Positions 54,477 through 64,000 are shown, counted from the stretch's first letter. The stretch is DNA of 64,000 nucleotides from Herpomyces periplanetae (GCA_009733715.1 WMKJ01000006.1:124001-188000); one strand, 5' to 3'. Notes: generated from the letters alone by a model not told the origin. Numbers and translations are program-made.

Positions 54477-56627
54477 CTAAACATCATGGTTGGCGTGGCG
54501 AAACATGGTTAACTCGGACTCGTCGGGAGGAGGATAAGAACGAAAAGCCGAAGACCTCGGGGTCAATGAACGAGTTCGTAATTGGAATATCGCGCGAAAG
54601 ACCGACTTGGAAAGTTTGGATATTGAGCTCGACATGGAATTAGAAGTTGTAGAATATTTGTTAGGATGGGCAGCCGAACTTGACGCAGGACGCTCAGACC
54701 TAGTAAAAGAAGATCGAGAATGATGAGAATGGGAATTAGACACATGAGGAGATAGCATATCATAATCATCAAGTGGTACAGGAGGTACATTCCGAGGAGA
54801 AGATTGCCGAAAACGATGGAACAGGCGAGTTTTCTTCACGAACCAAAGGACAATGACAAATATAATAATCAAGAAAAACAGCTCGACTAACCGGTTTGAT
54901 AAGAAGTACACATTACCACTATCACTCGATTGATCGTTGGAAGATTCAATGTTCGGAAGACTTGATACAGGCGTAGTTGTGGAGAGAGGTGAATGATCTT
55001 GCTCAGTATCATCATCGACGGGGGTAGCGGGAGCGGGTGCAGGAGGAATAATAACGGATGGAGAATCGGATTTAATAGATTCAAAAGATCTTGGAGGAGG
55101 TTTGGTTGGAACAGGTTTGTCAGAAGGAAAAAAGGGATTTCCGTTCAAAGTTGAAAAACGATAATTATCGGGAACGTCGGAAAGTTTGACGTTCATAAAT
55201 CGATATATAACATCACGAATCTGGGCTGGGTAATTATAAGATACCATATGAGAAGCATTATAAACGAGAGCATATGATAAATTGCGGGATTCTTGAATAT
55301 AACCGGCCGGTAAACCATTGAATTGCCATGTCATACGAGGAGCTTCAACACCAGGCTCAATTTGTAGACCTTTAATACCTCCATTATCCAAGTTCTGGAT
55401 AGCATCTTCAACACCTTTTGCGTTACAAACGAAGTCTTGATCACCTTCAAATATAAGTACACGAACTTTCCTGAGTAGTTCGTGCAAAAATAATCCCGAA
55501 GATTCGGAACGCAGACCTTTAAGTTTATTATAAACTTGACCATTACATTCTACCCATCCCGTGGAACCTGGATAGTCAACGTTTAAAGCTTCTTTAACAT
55601 CTTTTCGACGTAAATACGATGTTATATGAGCAGTTTCGGGAGGCCAGTTTGCTCCACATGAAGGGTAAGAAGAACGAACACGAATATCATAAGTAATAAA
55701 ACATCTTCCATCGTAGTCAAGGGTAGCTTTGAGAACGTCAACCATAGCTTGTTCACAAATGTCAATGAAAATTGAATCTCGATCTTCGCCTTCTAATTCT
55801 TTTAGGCACTGATAACGGGTGTGTTCCAACATTTCGGTGACATTTTCTAAATTTGGTACTAATTTTCGTTCATAAGCAAAGGGCACATAGGAAGCATATT
55901 GTTCGGGTGAAGAAATCCAAGGGTTTCCCAAAGCTAAACCTTTAAGATTCCATTGTTGAGATGCATCGACTTTTTCATTTCTACGTAGTACAGCACGACC
56001 AAAGTGAGGAACGTATTGTCCACCAAAAGATTCCCCGGTAATGTAAAGTTCATCATTCAAACGTTCAGGGAAAATTTGGTACCATTGTTCCATAAATTTT
56101 ACCAGATAATCCGCAACCTCATATAATTCTGTAAGTAATTTATCCGATTCAGCATAACTGAATCCTGTTCCAATTGGGCTGTCTATATAGAGAAGGTTAG
56201 CAAATTCGGCCCAAGACCCTTCATTTCTAACTAAGTTTATGTCGGAATTAACACGATAATGTCCATTTTCCATTAGAGCTCCATCTTCAGAGCTACAACC
56301 TGGCCCGCCGTTAAGCCAAATTATGGTACGAGGAGCATCCGAAGGGTATAATGATTTTATGTGCCAGAAAAACATGCTGGCGTTAATATTTTCATTAACC
56401 GGGATATTTCCCGCAAACATTTCCGGTCTGGGATCATCTGCAGTAGAAGGAGGTTGACTTGGTAATTCTTTGACGCGATATTCTTCTGAACTTTTGAGAT
56501 TTGGGGAACCCAACACGTTTAACGATGAGAAGAATAAGGTAAAAATCCCGTAGAATATTAATAAGTATAAATTTCTGCGAATAAATCCCATTGTAAATTT
56601 AGGATACATCACCCCCGCTACCACCAT
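54477..56627 (-). CDS. KEX1: Pheromone-processing carboxypeptidase KEX1
   Basis: Golgi-membrane serine carboxypeptidase of family S10 that removes C-terminal Lys/Arg after Kex2 cleavage. Single exon, 716 aa. The N-terminal signal region is around residues 14-40, then GNIPVNENINASMFFWHIKS and WLNGGPGCSSEDGALMENG. The catalytic triad is visible: Ser in GESFGGQYVPHFG (near 199), Asp in GDQDFVCNAKG (near 395), and His in NASHMVSYNYP (near 459). A Pro/Ser-rich stalk leads to a membrane segment (LFFLIIIFVIVLWFV, near 582-597) and a Ser-rich cytosolic tail. The usual GESYAG is GESFGG here, a conservative change. Of the three close methionines (1, 7 and 13), any could be the start. Confidence 0.95.
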   Translation of the reverse strand: MVVAGVMYPKFTMGFIRRNLYLLIFYGIFTLFFSSLNVLGSPNLKSSEEYRVKELPSQPPSTADDPRPEMFAGNIPVNENINASMFFWHIKSLYPSDAPRTIIWLNGGPGCSSEDGALMENGHYRVNSDINLVRNEGSWAEFANLLYIDSPIGTGFSYAESDKLLTELYEVADYLVKFMEQWYQIFPERLNDELYITGESFGGQYVPHFGRAVLRRNEKVDASQQWNLKGLALGNPWISSPEQYASYVPFAYERKLVPNLENVTEMLEHTRYQCLKELEGEDRDSIFIDICEQAMVDVLKATLDYDGRCFITYDIRVRSSYPSCGANWPPETAHITSYLRRKDVKEALNVDYPGSTGWVECNGQVYNKLKGLRSESSGLFLHELLRKVRVLIFEGDQDFVCNAKGVEDAIQNLDNGGIKGLQIEPGVEAPRMTWQFNGLPAGYIQESRNLSYALVYNASHMVSYNYPAQIRDVIYRFMNVKLSDVPDNYRFSTLNGNPFFPSDKPVPTKPPPRSFESIKSDSPSVIIPPAPAPATPVDDDTEQDHSPLSTTTPVSSLPNIESSNDQSSDSGNVYFLSNRLVELFFLIIIFVIVLWFVKKTRLFHRFRQSSPRNVPPVPLDDYDMLSPHVSNSHSHHSRSSFTRSERPASSSAAHPNKYSTTSNSMSSSISKLSKSVFRAIFQLRTRSLTPRSSAFRSYPPPDESELTMFRHANHDV

Positions 56628-57193
56628 AATGTGAGATTCTTCCTCTATTGGAATTATCCTAACGGGTAAAACATGAAATTAAGAGGAGAAGGATAAAAGT
56701 TGCGAGGAACATTAAAAAAATCCTTCCATTGTGCCGAATTTAAACTTTTTCCGTCCCCCTTTCCCCGACACTCTTAACCAAAAAAGGAAGTCACTTCAAC
56801 CCACGTGATATTCCTAATCAGGAAGTTACTGCGGAGATAGGATGAGACAAAAGACTGGGAGTGCCTGTTTTGGAAGGAACACATGCGCTTAAGACCAGAC
56901 GAGATTACCAAAACCAGTCTGCACCTTCCGTGATTTCTGGTGTTACTTTTCGGCCAAGATTTGGAAATTTTTTACGATTTTGCCAAAATCAATCTTTTTA
57001 GTGCAGCTTTTCCAGTTAAACTGATTAAATTTATCTTTTATCCACGTTGTCGTCACATTTGCGCACAGACAATATTTTGCTTATTTTCTTTTTGATTTCT
57101 CATGCCCATAACTGCATACTATCAAAAAGATTAAATCAAGTACACTTTACCGTTGGGGAATTTGCTCTCCCTTATTATCGTCATCTCGTAACA
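56628..57193. other. Divergent promoter KEX1/NDUFA2
   Basis: 566 bp with a CACGTG box at 56802-56807. Pyrimidine-rich just before the NDUFA2 start. No other feature. Confidence 0.55.
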
Positions 57194-57709
57194 ATGGTAT
57201 CATCGAAATTTCGCTTTTCTCCTACAATAAAAGAGTTAAGATTCCACGTATGTCAATCAAATCTTTCATCCGCCGGCACCAGGTCAGTTTGAATTTTTAT
57301 TTTTTTTGTCCATCTTCTCATCTTCAAAGCCCCTCTTAACCACCATCTTTCCTGTTCTCTTAGGCACTTCTTAATTCAACATTATCAAGCCATGAAAACT
57401 TCCAATCCACATTTTCCAATTTTAATTAGAGAAGCTTCAAACATTAAACCAATTCTCTACGTTCGTTATGGTATGTGTGCTTTTCTCTATTTTATCCCAA
57501 TGAATCCTTTCTAGTCTGCTAACCCTTCATTTTGTCGCAGAATTTGGTCGCGAAAAATCCTTTCCTCTTTCCGGTAAGTTATACTTTTTATACTCTTTCG
57601 TCTTCTTCCTTTATTCTCACATCAATCTATAGATCTAGATTCCTCTCGTATATCTGATATCATCACCTCTCTAACCATTTCTTCCCCCAATTCTTCCCCC
57701 AATTGCTAA
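57194..57709 (+). CDS. NDUFA2: NADH dehydrogenase (complex I) B8 / NDUFA2 subunit
   Basis: Accessory matrix-arm subunit of respiratory complex I with a thioredoxin-like fold. Four exons, 57194-57282, 57364-57470, 57541-57573 and 57633-57709, give 101 aa. It reads MVSSKFRFSPTIKELRFHVC, then LIQHYQAMKTSNPHFPILI and REASNIKPILYVRYEFGREK, which lines up with bovine B8 and fungal 10.5-kDa proteins (..ELRF..C...S.atR.F....Yp..K..NP..PI.iREa....P.vyarY.fG.E). A Ser/Pro-rich C-terminal extension of about 20 residues overlaps the end of LYS2 on the other strand by 39 bp. Confidence 0.93.
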
Positions 57710-60700
57710 AATTTTCTCTTTTATACTCAACCTTTTTTCATCACTATACTGCTCTTCTTCATACATTTTCATGGGTAATTCATTCAAGTATCCCATACTT
57801 CTTAAATATTTTATCATCTTCTCCATGCTTGTCATACTCCATCCTTTATCCTCATCCCGATAATTGGCTTTAACCTTAACAATCTCATCCTCTATCATCC
57901 CCGTGTTTTGACTATTCACTTTAACTGTATCCCAAGCTTCCTCTCTTTCATTCAATATAATATCAATTAGTGGTAGAACAGCAAACTCTTCTTTTTTCTC
58001 TCCAGTCTCTCCCTTAAATTCCCTTGTATTATTCAATTTCACATACTCTTTAACCCTTCTCTTCCATTCTTCATAACTAACTTGAGGTACCTGATACCCA
58101 AATTCTTCCAAACTTCCCAAATAATCCGTAAACTTTAATCCAACTTTACCATTATTTCCATTAATCTGCCCAACTATCATGCCATGCTTTTGCCCTTTTG
58201 GTCTCCAATCATCATATATACTCCCCCAAACCATCACTTGAGCTACTCGTGTTACAGGCACCATATCAATTCCACTCTTAATATCCGGTCGGCATTTAAC
58301 CTGTATGCATCCTTTTAACATACGTACTAAAAAATCATCCAATACGCATATTCCCGTCCTCATATCACCCATAATATAACCCGCTCTGATTATTATCCCA
58401 TTCAACCCTCTGGCTCCAGCCACTCTTAATAGCTTTTCACTAACCCATTTACTTTGCCCGTAACCTGTACTTATAATATTATCCTTACAACTTCCATCAC
58501 TCCCACTTAAATCGTCCTCTTCCATCACCATGGTCAATTTATCTTGTTCTTGAATCATGTTGTTCAAAGTTCCATATCTTTGACGATAATATTCACTCTC
58601 TAGCACACTAGTCGAACTCATAAATCCTAGTCGTTTAACTTTCCCAATTTCACATAACTTTATACACCATACTGTACTCATAACGTTGCAATTCCTTAGT
58701 TCATCATAACTTTTGGTCCAATGAACTTCCGCCCCATTATGAATTATTACGTCCACTTCCTTCGCCATCATTTCCCAATCTTCCTCCTTCATCCCCAACC
58801 TATCTTTCCCAAGGTCCCCTTGTATACATTTCACTCGTTCTGCTTTCTTAACATCCCATATCCCGTAAACTTTACCCGTATTTTCTATGCGCTCCTTCAT
58901 TTCTTCTCCACCTTCAATTCCACGAATCAAACAAAAAACCCTATGTACCATGGCCTTACTGTCGTTTAAAAGTGCCTCTAATATAAAACTTCCGACAAAT
59001 CCGGTTGCCCCCGTTAGCAAGACTGTTAAACCTTGCCAATTATTTAACCCATCATCGCCATTCTCCCTGAATGATTCCGCTAACGACTTCATTAATTCTA
59101 TCGCATCATTCTTGTATCTACTTTGCCATTCAATTTCTTCATCACTTACTCCACTTCCTCCGCCTAATTTATTATCAACCCTGGCGGCCAATTCCTTCAC
59201 GCTTTTCGCTCGGCTGATATCTAATATTCCAATTTCTACTTTCAATTTATCTCGTATTTCATAAAGCATTCTTGCTACTAGTATACTATGTCCGCCCAAC
59301 TCCATAAAATCGTCATTAAGGCCTATTCCTGATTCTGGTATATCAAGAATTTCCCCCCAAATCTTTCGTATAGCTTTTTCACTCTCTGAAAATTTTGAAT
59401 CATCCGTTTTCATTTGACTTCTACTCTCAGCCAATTCTGCCTTTGTTGGTCTGGGCAATTTGGCTTTATCAATCTTTCCATTAGGATTAAGCGGCATTCG
59501 TTTCATTGGTATTATCACTCTTGGAACTGCGTAATCAGGAACTCTGGTCTTCATATATTGTCGAATATCCTGAAGGATAGGTTTAAATTGCTTTAGCCTT
59601 TCCTTTAAATTGTCTTGTGCCTCATCACTTTCTTCACTAAGCTTCATACTTTCCGCCCTCAAATTATTCCATACTTTCATCTCAGGTACCACGTAACTTA
59701 TCAGATACGGTTCCTCGTTATCACTGCATAACAAAATAGTAACATTTTCTCGTATTATGGAATGCGATGCTAATTGTGTATCAATGTCCCCCAATTCAAT
59801 GCGAAACCCTCTAATTTTAACTTGATTATCAACTCGACCTATACATTCTACATTTCCATCTGCCCGACGTTTTCCCAAATCACCCGACCTGTACATACGA
59901 TCTCGCGGACCTTTGTAAAATTGTCTCCATGGTTCAATTTCCTTCTGACGTGTCAGTTTAGCTTCATCTTCCCGCTTCCACCTATTAACATCAGCCCCCA
60001 TAAACCAGTTTTCCACAAACTTTTCCTGCGTCAGTTCATCCAACCCCAAATACCCTTCAGCTAATCCTCCCGCGCGAATAAAAATTTCTCCTACTTCATC
60101 CACATTGCACAATTTATTATGATCATCCCGACTAACTATCAGTAATTGTACATCTTTCATTCCTTTACCAGCCGGTATAACATTATCGCAAGTATCAAGA
60201 AACCCGGGATTTTCTTGTCTACTGGGAATTTCAAAGTAGCTAACTGCCCTCTGGGTTTCTGTTGATCCGTACATATTAACAATTCGTACGTTTGGCGCAA
60301 ATTTTTGTAATCGCATACAATCTCTCTTCGTAAGTAGATCTCCCACGAGAAATGCATGATGTAAATCCGTAAACTCCACGTTTTCAGAACCGCCAATCAT
60401 TAATTGTGCCATGGCCGGTGTAAGATGTGAAACGTTGGCTTTTTCACGTTTCATCCAAGCTGCTAACTTTTCAAATTCAAGATCATCCTGAGCAGGTATC
60501 AAAATTTTCGCTCCAAGAAACAGCGGCGTAAAAATATCCCGTTGTATTGGATCATGAGCTATTCCCGATAACATGGTAAAATTATCATCGCTTGTTAAAT
60601 GAAATCTTTCCTTCATCCAATCAAAATAATAAGTAAGTGAAAAATGCCGACCTAGAACTCCCTTAGGTACACCTTCCGATCCAGATGTAAAGCTTAGTGT

Positions 60701-61306
60701 TGGGTTAGAATCCGGTCCTACGATAACACCGGGAAAACTATTTCCTTTCACTTGATCATCATGTGTGAATACCTCAGTTCCATTGTCCATCTTTCCACCA
60801 ATAAGTTTTCCATCATCGAGTAGTCTAAGCCCTGGGATGTAAACTTTTAACTTTAACCTGTCCTTCACATACTCCCCCACTGTAGGCGCAAGTGAGCCGA
60901 TTACTTGGCTTGTTTGATCAATACATATTAAGCCACGCGGCTGCGCAACTTTCATATAAACTATTTGTCTTTCAGCCGGGTAAGCTGGATCAAGTACAGA
61001 GAAAGTTGCCCCCGTCATCAAAACCCCCATTATACTAACCACCAAGTCTACCCCACGGTAGGCGAATATCATCACCACGTCACCTCGAGTTATTCCTGTA
61101 TTCATTAATTTGTTTGCTAGAACACATGATGCTTTAAAAATTTGGGAATAGCTGAATTCCCTACGTGGTTTATTTGCTCCTTGTGTTTCTATTACACAAA
61201 TTCGGTTTCCATTAGCTTGAGCATTACTGGCGAAAATATCTTGTATTGCACCTCGAAATGCCGACCAGTGTAAATCAATTGTCGGGTCTGGTAATATTTC
61301 ATTCAT
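57671..61306 (-). CDS. LYS2: L-2-aminoadipate reductase
   Basis: Activates alpha-aminoadipate as an adenylate, loads it on a phosphopantetheine arm and reduces it to the semialdehyde in fungal lysine synthesis. Single exon, 1,211 aa. Adenylation domain: GATFSVLDPAYPAERQIVY, the core PTLSFTSGSEGVPKGVLGRH, NMYGSTETQRAVSYFE, YRSGDLGKRRADGNVECIGR. Carrier domain DDFMELGGHSILVARML, with the modified Ser near 668. Reductase: TVLLTGATGFVGSFILEAL near 760 and the YGQSKWVSEKLLR catalytic Tyr/Lys near 945. Yeast Lys2 has 1,392 residues; the difference is the N-terminal condensation-like region of about 200 residues, absent here. Either it is missing or it lies in unfound upstream exons: the start codon directly follows an AAAG acceptor-like site. 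Confidence 0.96.
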   Translation of the reverse strand: MNEILPDPTIDLHWSAFRGAIQDIFASNAQANGNRICVIETQGANKPRREFSYSQIFKASCVLANKLMNTGITRGDVVMIFAYRGVDLVVSIMGVLMTGATFSVLDPAYPAERQIVYMKVAQPRGLICIDQTSQVIGSLAPTVGEYVKDRLKLKVYIPGLRLLDDGKLIGGKMDNGTEVFTHDDQVKGNSFPGVIVGPDSNPTLSFTSGSEGVPKGVLGRHFSLTYYFDWMKERFHLTSDDNFTMLSGIAHDPIQRDIFTPLFLGAKILIPAQDDLEFEKLAAWMKREKANVSHLTPAMAQLMIGGSENVEFTDLHHAFLVGDLLTKRDCMRLQKFAPNVRIVNMYGSTETQRAVSYFEIPSRQENPGFLDTCDNVIPAGKGMKDVQLLIVSRDDHNKLCNVDEVGEIFIRAGGLAEGYLGLDELTQEKFVENWFMGADVNRWKREDEAKLTRQKEIEPWRQFYKGPRDRMYRSGDLGKRRADGNVECIGRVDNQVKIRGFRIELGDIDTQLASHSIIRENVTILLCSDNEEPYLISYVVPEMKVWNNLRAESMKLSEESDEAQDNLKERLKQFKPILQDIRQYMKTRVPDYAVPRVIIPMKRMPLNPNGKIDKAKLPRPTKAELAESRSQMKTDDSKFSESEKAIRKIWGEILDIPESGIGLNDDFMELGGHSILVARMLYEIRDKLKVEIGILDISRAKSVKELAARVDNKLGGGSGVSDEEIEWQSRYKNDAIELMKSLAESFRENGDDGLNNWQGLTVLLTGATGFVGSFILEALLNDSKAMVHRVFCLIRGIEGGEEMKERIENTGKVYGIWDVKKAERVKCIQGDLGKDRLGMKEEDWEMMAKEVDVIIHNGAEVHWTKSYDELRNCNVMSTVWCIKLCEIGKVKRLGFMSSTSVLESEYYRQRYGTLNNMIQEQDKLTMVMEEDDLSGSDGSCKDNIISTGYGQSKWVSEKLLRVAGARGLNGIIIRAGYIMGDMRTGICVLDDFLVRMLKGCIQVKCRPDIKSGIDMVPVTRVAQVMVWGSIYDDWRPKGQKHGMIVGQINGNNGKVGLKFTDYLGSLEEFGYQVPQVSYEEWKRRVKEYVKLNNTREFKGETGEKKEEFAVLPLIDIILNEREEAWDTVKVNSQNTGMIEDEIVKVKANYRDEDKGWSMTSMEKMIKYLRSMGYLNELPMKMYEEEQYSDEKRLSIKEKILAIGGRIGGRNG

Positions 61307-63117
61307 CCTTTCACCCGTTAAAAGTCAGCTGTTGAATTTTTCCTTCACCTTTTTCCTTGAGATAATTAAAATAGCGCCTTTGTTAACTTCGATAAAAATG
61401 ATCTTAAATTTCACCTTTGCATTTCTCTGCTTAAAACTGTATTTTTCGAAAAATTTGTTAATTTGTATACCCGGGTCAATTATTTTCCGCCACCGCTCCC
61501 ACTCTACAAAGCTTTTAAGTCTCGATCAAATGCTAAAAAGCTCAATTCTTTGTGGTATTTGTCCTCAAGATAAATGGATAAAATACGATAACCTTTGTGA
61601 ATTCATCTCTAAACTCGAAGGTGTTAAAATGGATTGTATATTGCTACATCATCATAACCAATTCGATGGTCTTGAATGAGAAAACCCTATTTCTGCTTAG
61701 TTTTATGCATTGATCCGAGTAAGATTAATATAAAAAATCGGAGTTGTGCATTTAAGCATCATGATGATTTGATATTATGATGTTAAATGATCGTGGAGAC
61801 CAAAAAATGTTAATTTTTTTCACCATGAAACTTCATCAAGCCAACTCATTGTGCGGTAAATTTCCAGCGGATATAGTATGGGTATGTAATTCCACCCTTA
61901 AAAGTTTATCATAGATTAACATCAAGGATATATTGTTCGAATAATTAATACCGTAGGAATGAAGCTATTTTTGTTAGGAATTTTAGATGGAATATATTTT
62001 GATGAATTACATGCATATTATGTTAACTACCACCGTGGAAGATGATCTTCATATATTTGACCAATTGTTTACTTTTCTGTGAAGTTATCGTCCCCTTTTC
62101 ATATTGTAAGTATAAAATCCCACCTTTTTCATCTGCGGATGCCCCCTTAGGCCAGGTTAATCTTATCATGAAATAAATTACTGAGCGAAAAAATCCTCTT
62201 GTATTATTGCGTGCATGCATGTACATGTGTATGTTTAAGATTTATTTTATAAAGTTTGTTTGAGTGACAGAAGATAAATGTGTTTTGTTAATTGGCTGGA
62301 AAGAATTGATGATATTTAACAAAATTTTATCTACAGAGTTAACTATTACCGAGTACAGCAACAGGATAAATTCCGTGAAATTGATAGTAAATGGATACAC
62401 GTAGCATTTACACCAAACATCAGAGTTTATTATAAGTTTCGCGATCGCGGATACTCATTGAAATATTTAATCGGAAGTACCTCGCATACTGGTTTAATAT
62501 AATATTTAATGCAGTGGAGTAGGCTATACGCATGAACACACACCGTTTAATAAGTTCATAATCTCATTCTCTTTTGATACAGGGAAAACCACCACTTAAT
62601 ATACCCAAAATCATTCTCATCCACGAACATCACAGGGCTATTTACCATAAAGAGTAAAATCCGACGAAGCATTGTCAAATCACGTGACGGCGGGGAAGGG
62701 GTCGGATGAGCGCGGACGAATCTGAAGATGATAAACGATTAAGTTGATTTGAGAGTGAAGAAGTGAAATCGTGAGAGAGTCCGTGTGCGTGTGGGTGTGT
62801 GTATACGTGTGGGTGTGTGTGTACATTTGCATGGGCATCTACGCAGGTTAAAGTTAAAGTACGCTTGACATATTCTGTCATCAGTATCTTTATGCCAATG
62901 ATCAACAAAACAAAATTCTAATCATAACTATACTAATGAAGCAGTGACATGCACTTGATTTTCAAGGATATTTAATAAATTAGACGGGGTGAACGATACA
63001 ATATTCTTCAAGGGATAGAATTGAGGAACAAACGATAATTTACCCGGCAAGAAATGATTTATTTGACCAGGAGATACAGGAGATATCATTTTCCATGCGG
63101 GTTGATTGACCGTCAAA
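61307..63117. other. 1.8-kb gap upstream of LYS2 and CWC16-like gene
   Basis: A plus-strand ATG frame at 61398-61679 (93 codons) begins with a hydrophobic segment and ends GVKMDCILLHHHNQFDGLE; it is unrecognised and may be chance. A GT-rich microsatellite lies at 62780-62825 and a CACGTG box at 62681-62686, 430 bp before the next start. The remainder is AT-rich and featureless. Confidence 0.5.
62780..62825. repeat. (GT)n-rich microsatellite
   Basis: Imperfect GTGTGCGTGTGGGTGTG / TGTATACGTGTGGGTGTG alternation. Confidence 0.8.
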
Positions 63118-64000
63118 ATGCAAGGTTTTAATATGGGGCGCTACTATGCGCCCGAGGGAAATGAACATGTAAAACCCAAGACAAACGGGCGCAAAACAAA
63201 GGGGCCTAGCAAACAGTTAACCGTACGATTTGAAGTACCATTTTCCATTTGGTGTGAGCAATGTGAGCCGGCAGAGTTAATCAGTCAAGGTGTACGGTTC
63301 AACGCCGAAAAAAAACGTGTAGGATTTTATTATACTACACCGATATGGAGTTTTCGATTCCGGCACATTTTGTGTGGGGGATGGATTGAAATTCGCACTG
63401 ACCCTCGTAATACTCAGTATATTGTACATTCGGGTGCAAAGCGAAAAGATGAGGGACAATGGAAAGTTCACATGGAACGAGTTGAAAGATACGGCGACAT
63501 GTTAACCAATGAAGAGCGAGAACGAAGGAGAAATGATGCTTTTGCTGCCTTGGAAGGCAAGAAATTCAGTGAAACTCAAGCCCTCGGTGAACTCGAACAA
63601 GTGGAACGTATATACAAAGCTCGAGAGCGCGATTGGGTTGATACTTATACTGTAAATCAACGTGCTAGAAAGTACTTTCGACTTGAACGAAAAGTAAGAG
63701 AGGTAGATGTCAAGGCAAAGTTGGATCTACAAAATCGGTTAGGCTGGTCTGGTGAAATCGTCAATTTAACGGAAGAGGACAATCAAATAATTGAAAAAAT
63801 TCAATTTGAAAAGCATGAATCACCTTTGTCCAATCTAAGGGGTCCTAGAGAAATAGCCAGTAGTGGAATCGGTTCATCGAGTACGCGAGATTTAAGGATA
63901 TTGACCCAATCTCTACAAGATAGTGGAATACGTTACCATCAGAGAGTGTTACGCAAGGATATACATGTGTCAACCGATCCGTTTCTCAAGGCAAAATTAT
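63118..64000 (+). CDS. CWC16/CCDC130-type splicing factor (3' end outside window)
   Basis: Yju2-related spliceosome protein of the CCDC130/Saf4 branch. The frame is open from the ATG at 63118 to the window edge (294 codons seen). It begins MQGFNMGRYYAPEGN, then LTVRFEVPFSIWCEQCEPAE, GVRFNAEKKRVGFYYTTPIW, and SFRFRHILCGGWIEIRTDPR. Then come VHSGAKRKDEGQWKV and a helical region DAFAALEGKKFSETQALGEL. The first zinc pair is CEQC, followed by an insertion of several residues. The second pair, CHLC in relatives I recall, aligns as HILC, replacing one Cys with His. LKAKL near the edge may begin another conserved segment. The C-terminus is not in view. Confidence 0.92.
   Translation, partial: MQGFNMGRYYAPEGNEHVKPKTNGRKTKGPSKQLTVRFEVPFSIWCEQCEPAELISQGVRFNAEKKRVGFYYTTPIWSFRFRHILCGGWIEIRTDPRNTQYIVHSGAKRKDEGQWKVHMERVERYGDMLTNEERERRRNDAFAALEGKKFSETQALGELEQVERIYKARERDWVDTYTVNQRARKYFRLERKVREVDVKAKLDLQNRLGWSGEIVNLTEEDNQIIEKIQFEKHESPLSNLRGPREIASSGIGSSSTRDLRILTQSLQDSGIRYHQRVLRKDIHVSTDPFLKAKL

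Noticed and set aside
1-64000. Transposons, virus-derived elements, CRISPR arrays, rRNA genes
   Set aside because: No reverse transcriptase, transposase, integrase, capsid or long terminal repeat, no regular spacer array and no rRNA segment was seen on either strand.

Overview
This is a nuclear segment of a fungus. It carries both halves of the fungal alpha-aminoadipate lysine route (LYS2 and LYS1), a Zn2Cys6 transcription factor, the prohormone carboxypeptidase KEX1, a BUB2/cdc16 TBC GAP, and splicing factors of the Cwc21 and Cwc16 type. Introns are mostly 55-140 nt with GT...AG ends and a CTAAC/TTAAC-like branch site about 10-25 nt before the acceptor. A complex I subunit (NDUFA2) and a five-exon COX7 argue against Saccharomyces and Schizosaccharomyces. 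Base composition is moderately AT-rich. I do not assign a species. I saw no tRNA, rRNA, CRISPR array, transposon or virus-derived element.

Layout. 0-9.5 kb: LSC1 (8 exons), a SAC3/GANP-type protein and SSF1, then 2.3 kb with no gene I can support. 9.5-17.7 kb, all plus strand: a 1,168-residue methyltransferase-like protein, then COX7, PAM18/TIM14 and a lipoate ligase, with two or three unrecognised coding-like exons between them. 17.8-27.2 kb: a zinc-cluster/acetyltransferase fusion, LYS1 (with a GC-AG intron), an unknown gene, ASN1 (8 exons) and MPC2 (with a 16-nt microexon). 29.5-38 kb: a sulfate permease, BUB2, and a 1,408-residue PhoD-like protein whose metal-binding motifs are altered. 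38-43.2 kb: gene-poor by simple ORF reading, but with several coding-like exons on both strands. 43.2-64 kb: dense conserved genes SRP72, PRO3, PUS1, CWC21, HUS1, DBP8, KEX1, NDUFA2, LYS2 and a CWC16/CCDC130-type gene cut by the window end.

Most are single-copy housekeeping genes rather than an operon or cluster. Loose themes are mitochondrial function (LSC1, COX7, PAM18, lipoate ligase, MPC2, NDUFA2), amino-acid synthesis (LYS1, LYS2, ASN1, PRO3), and RNA processing, ribosome biogenesis and targeting (SSF1, PUS1, CWC21, CWC16, DBP8, SRP72). About a dozen CACGTG (bHLH, Cbf1-type) sites fall almost entirely outside the resolved exons, usually within a few hundred bases of a start codon.

The observations most worth following are the apparent pseudo-phosphatase of the PhoD-like family, the zinc-cluster/acetyltransferase fusion, the 39-bp convergent coding overlap of LYS2 and NDUFA2, a 16-bp perfect hairpin at 27.8 kb, a 12-bp forkhead-type dyad at 22.8 kb, and cryptic short exons in the gene-poor stretches. 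Exon coordinates were worked out by hand from splice signals, reading frame and recalled family sequences. Frame sums are divisible by three for every multi-exon gene assembled.
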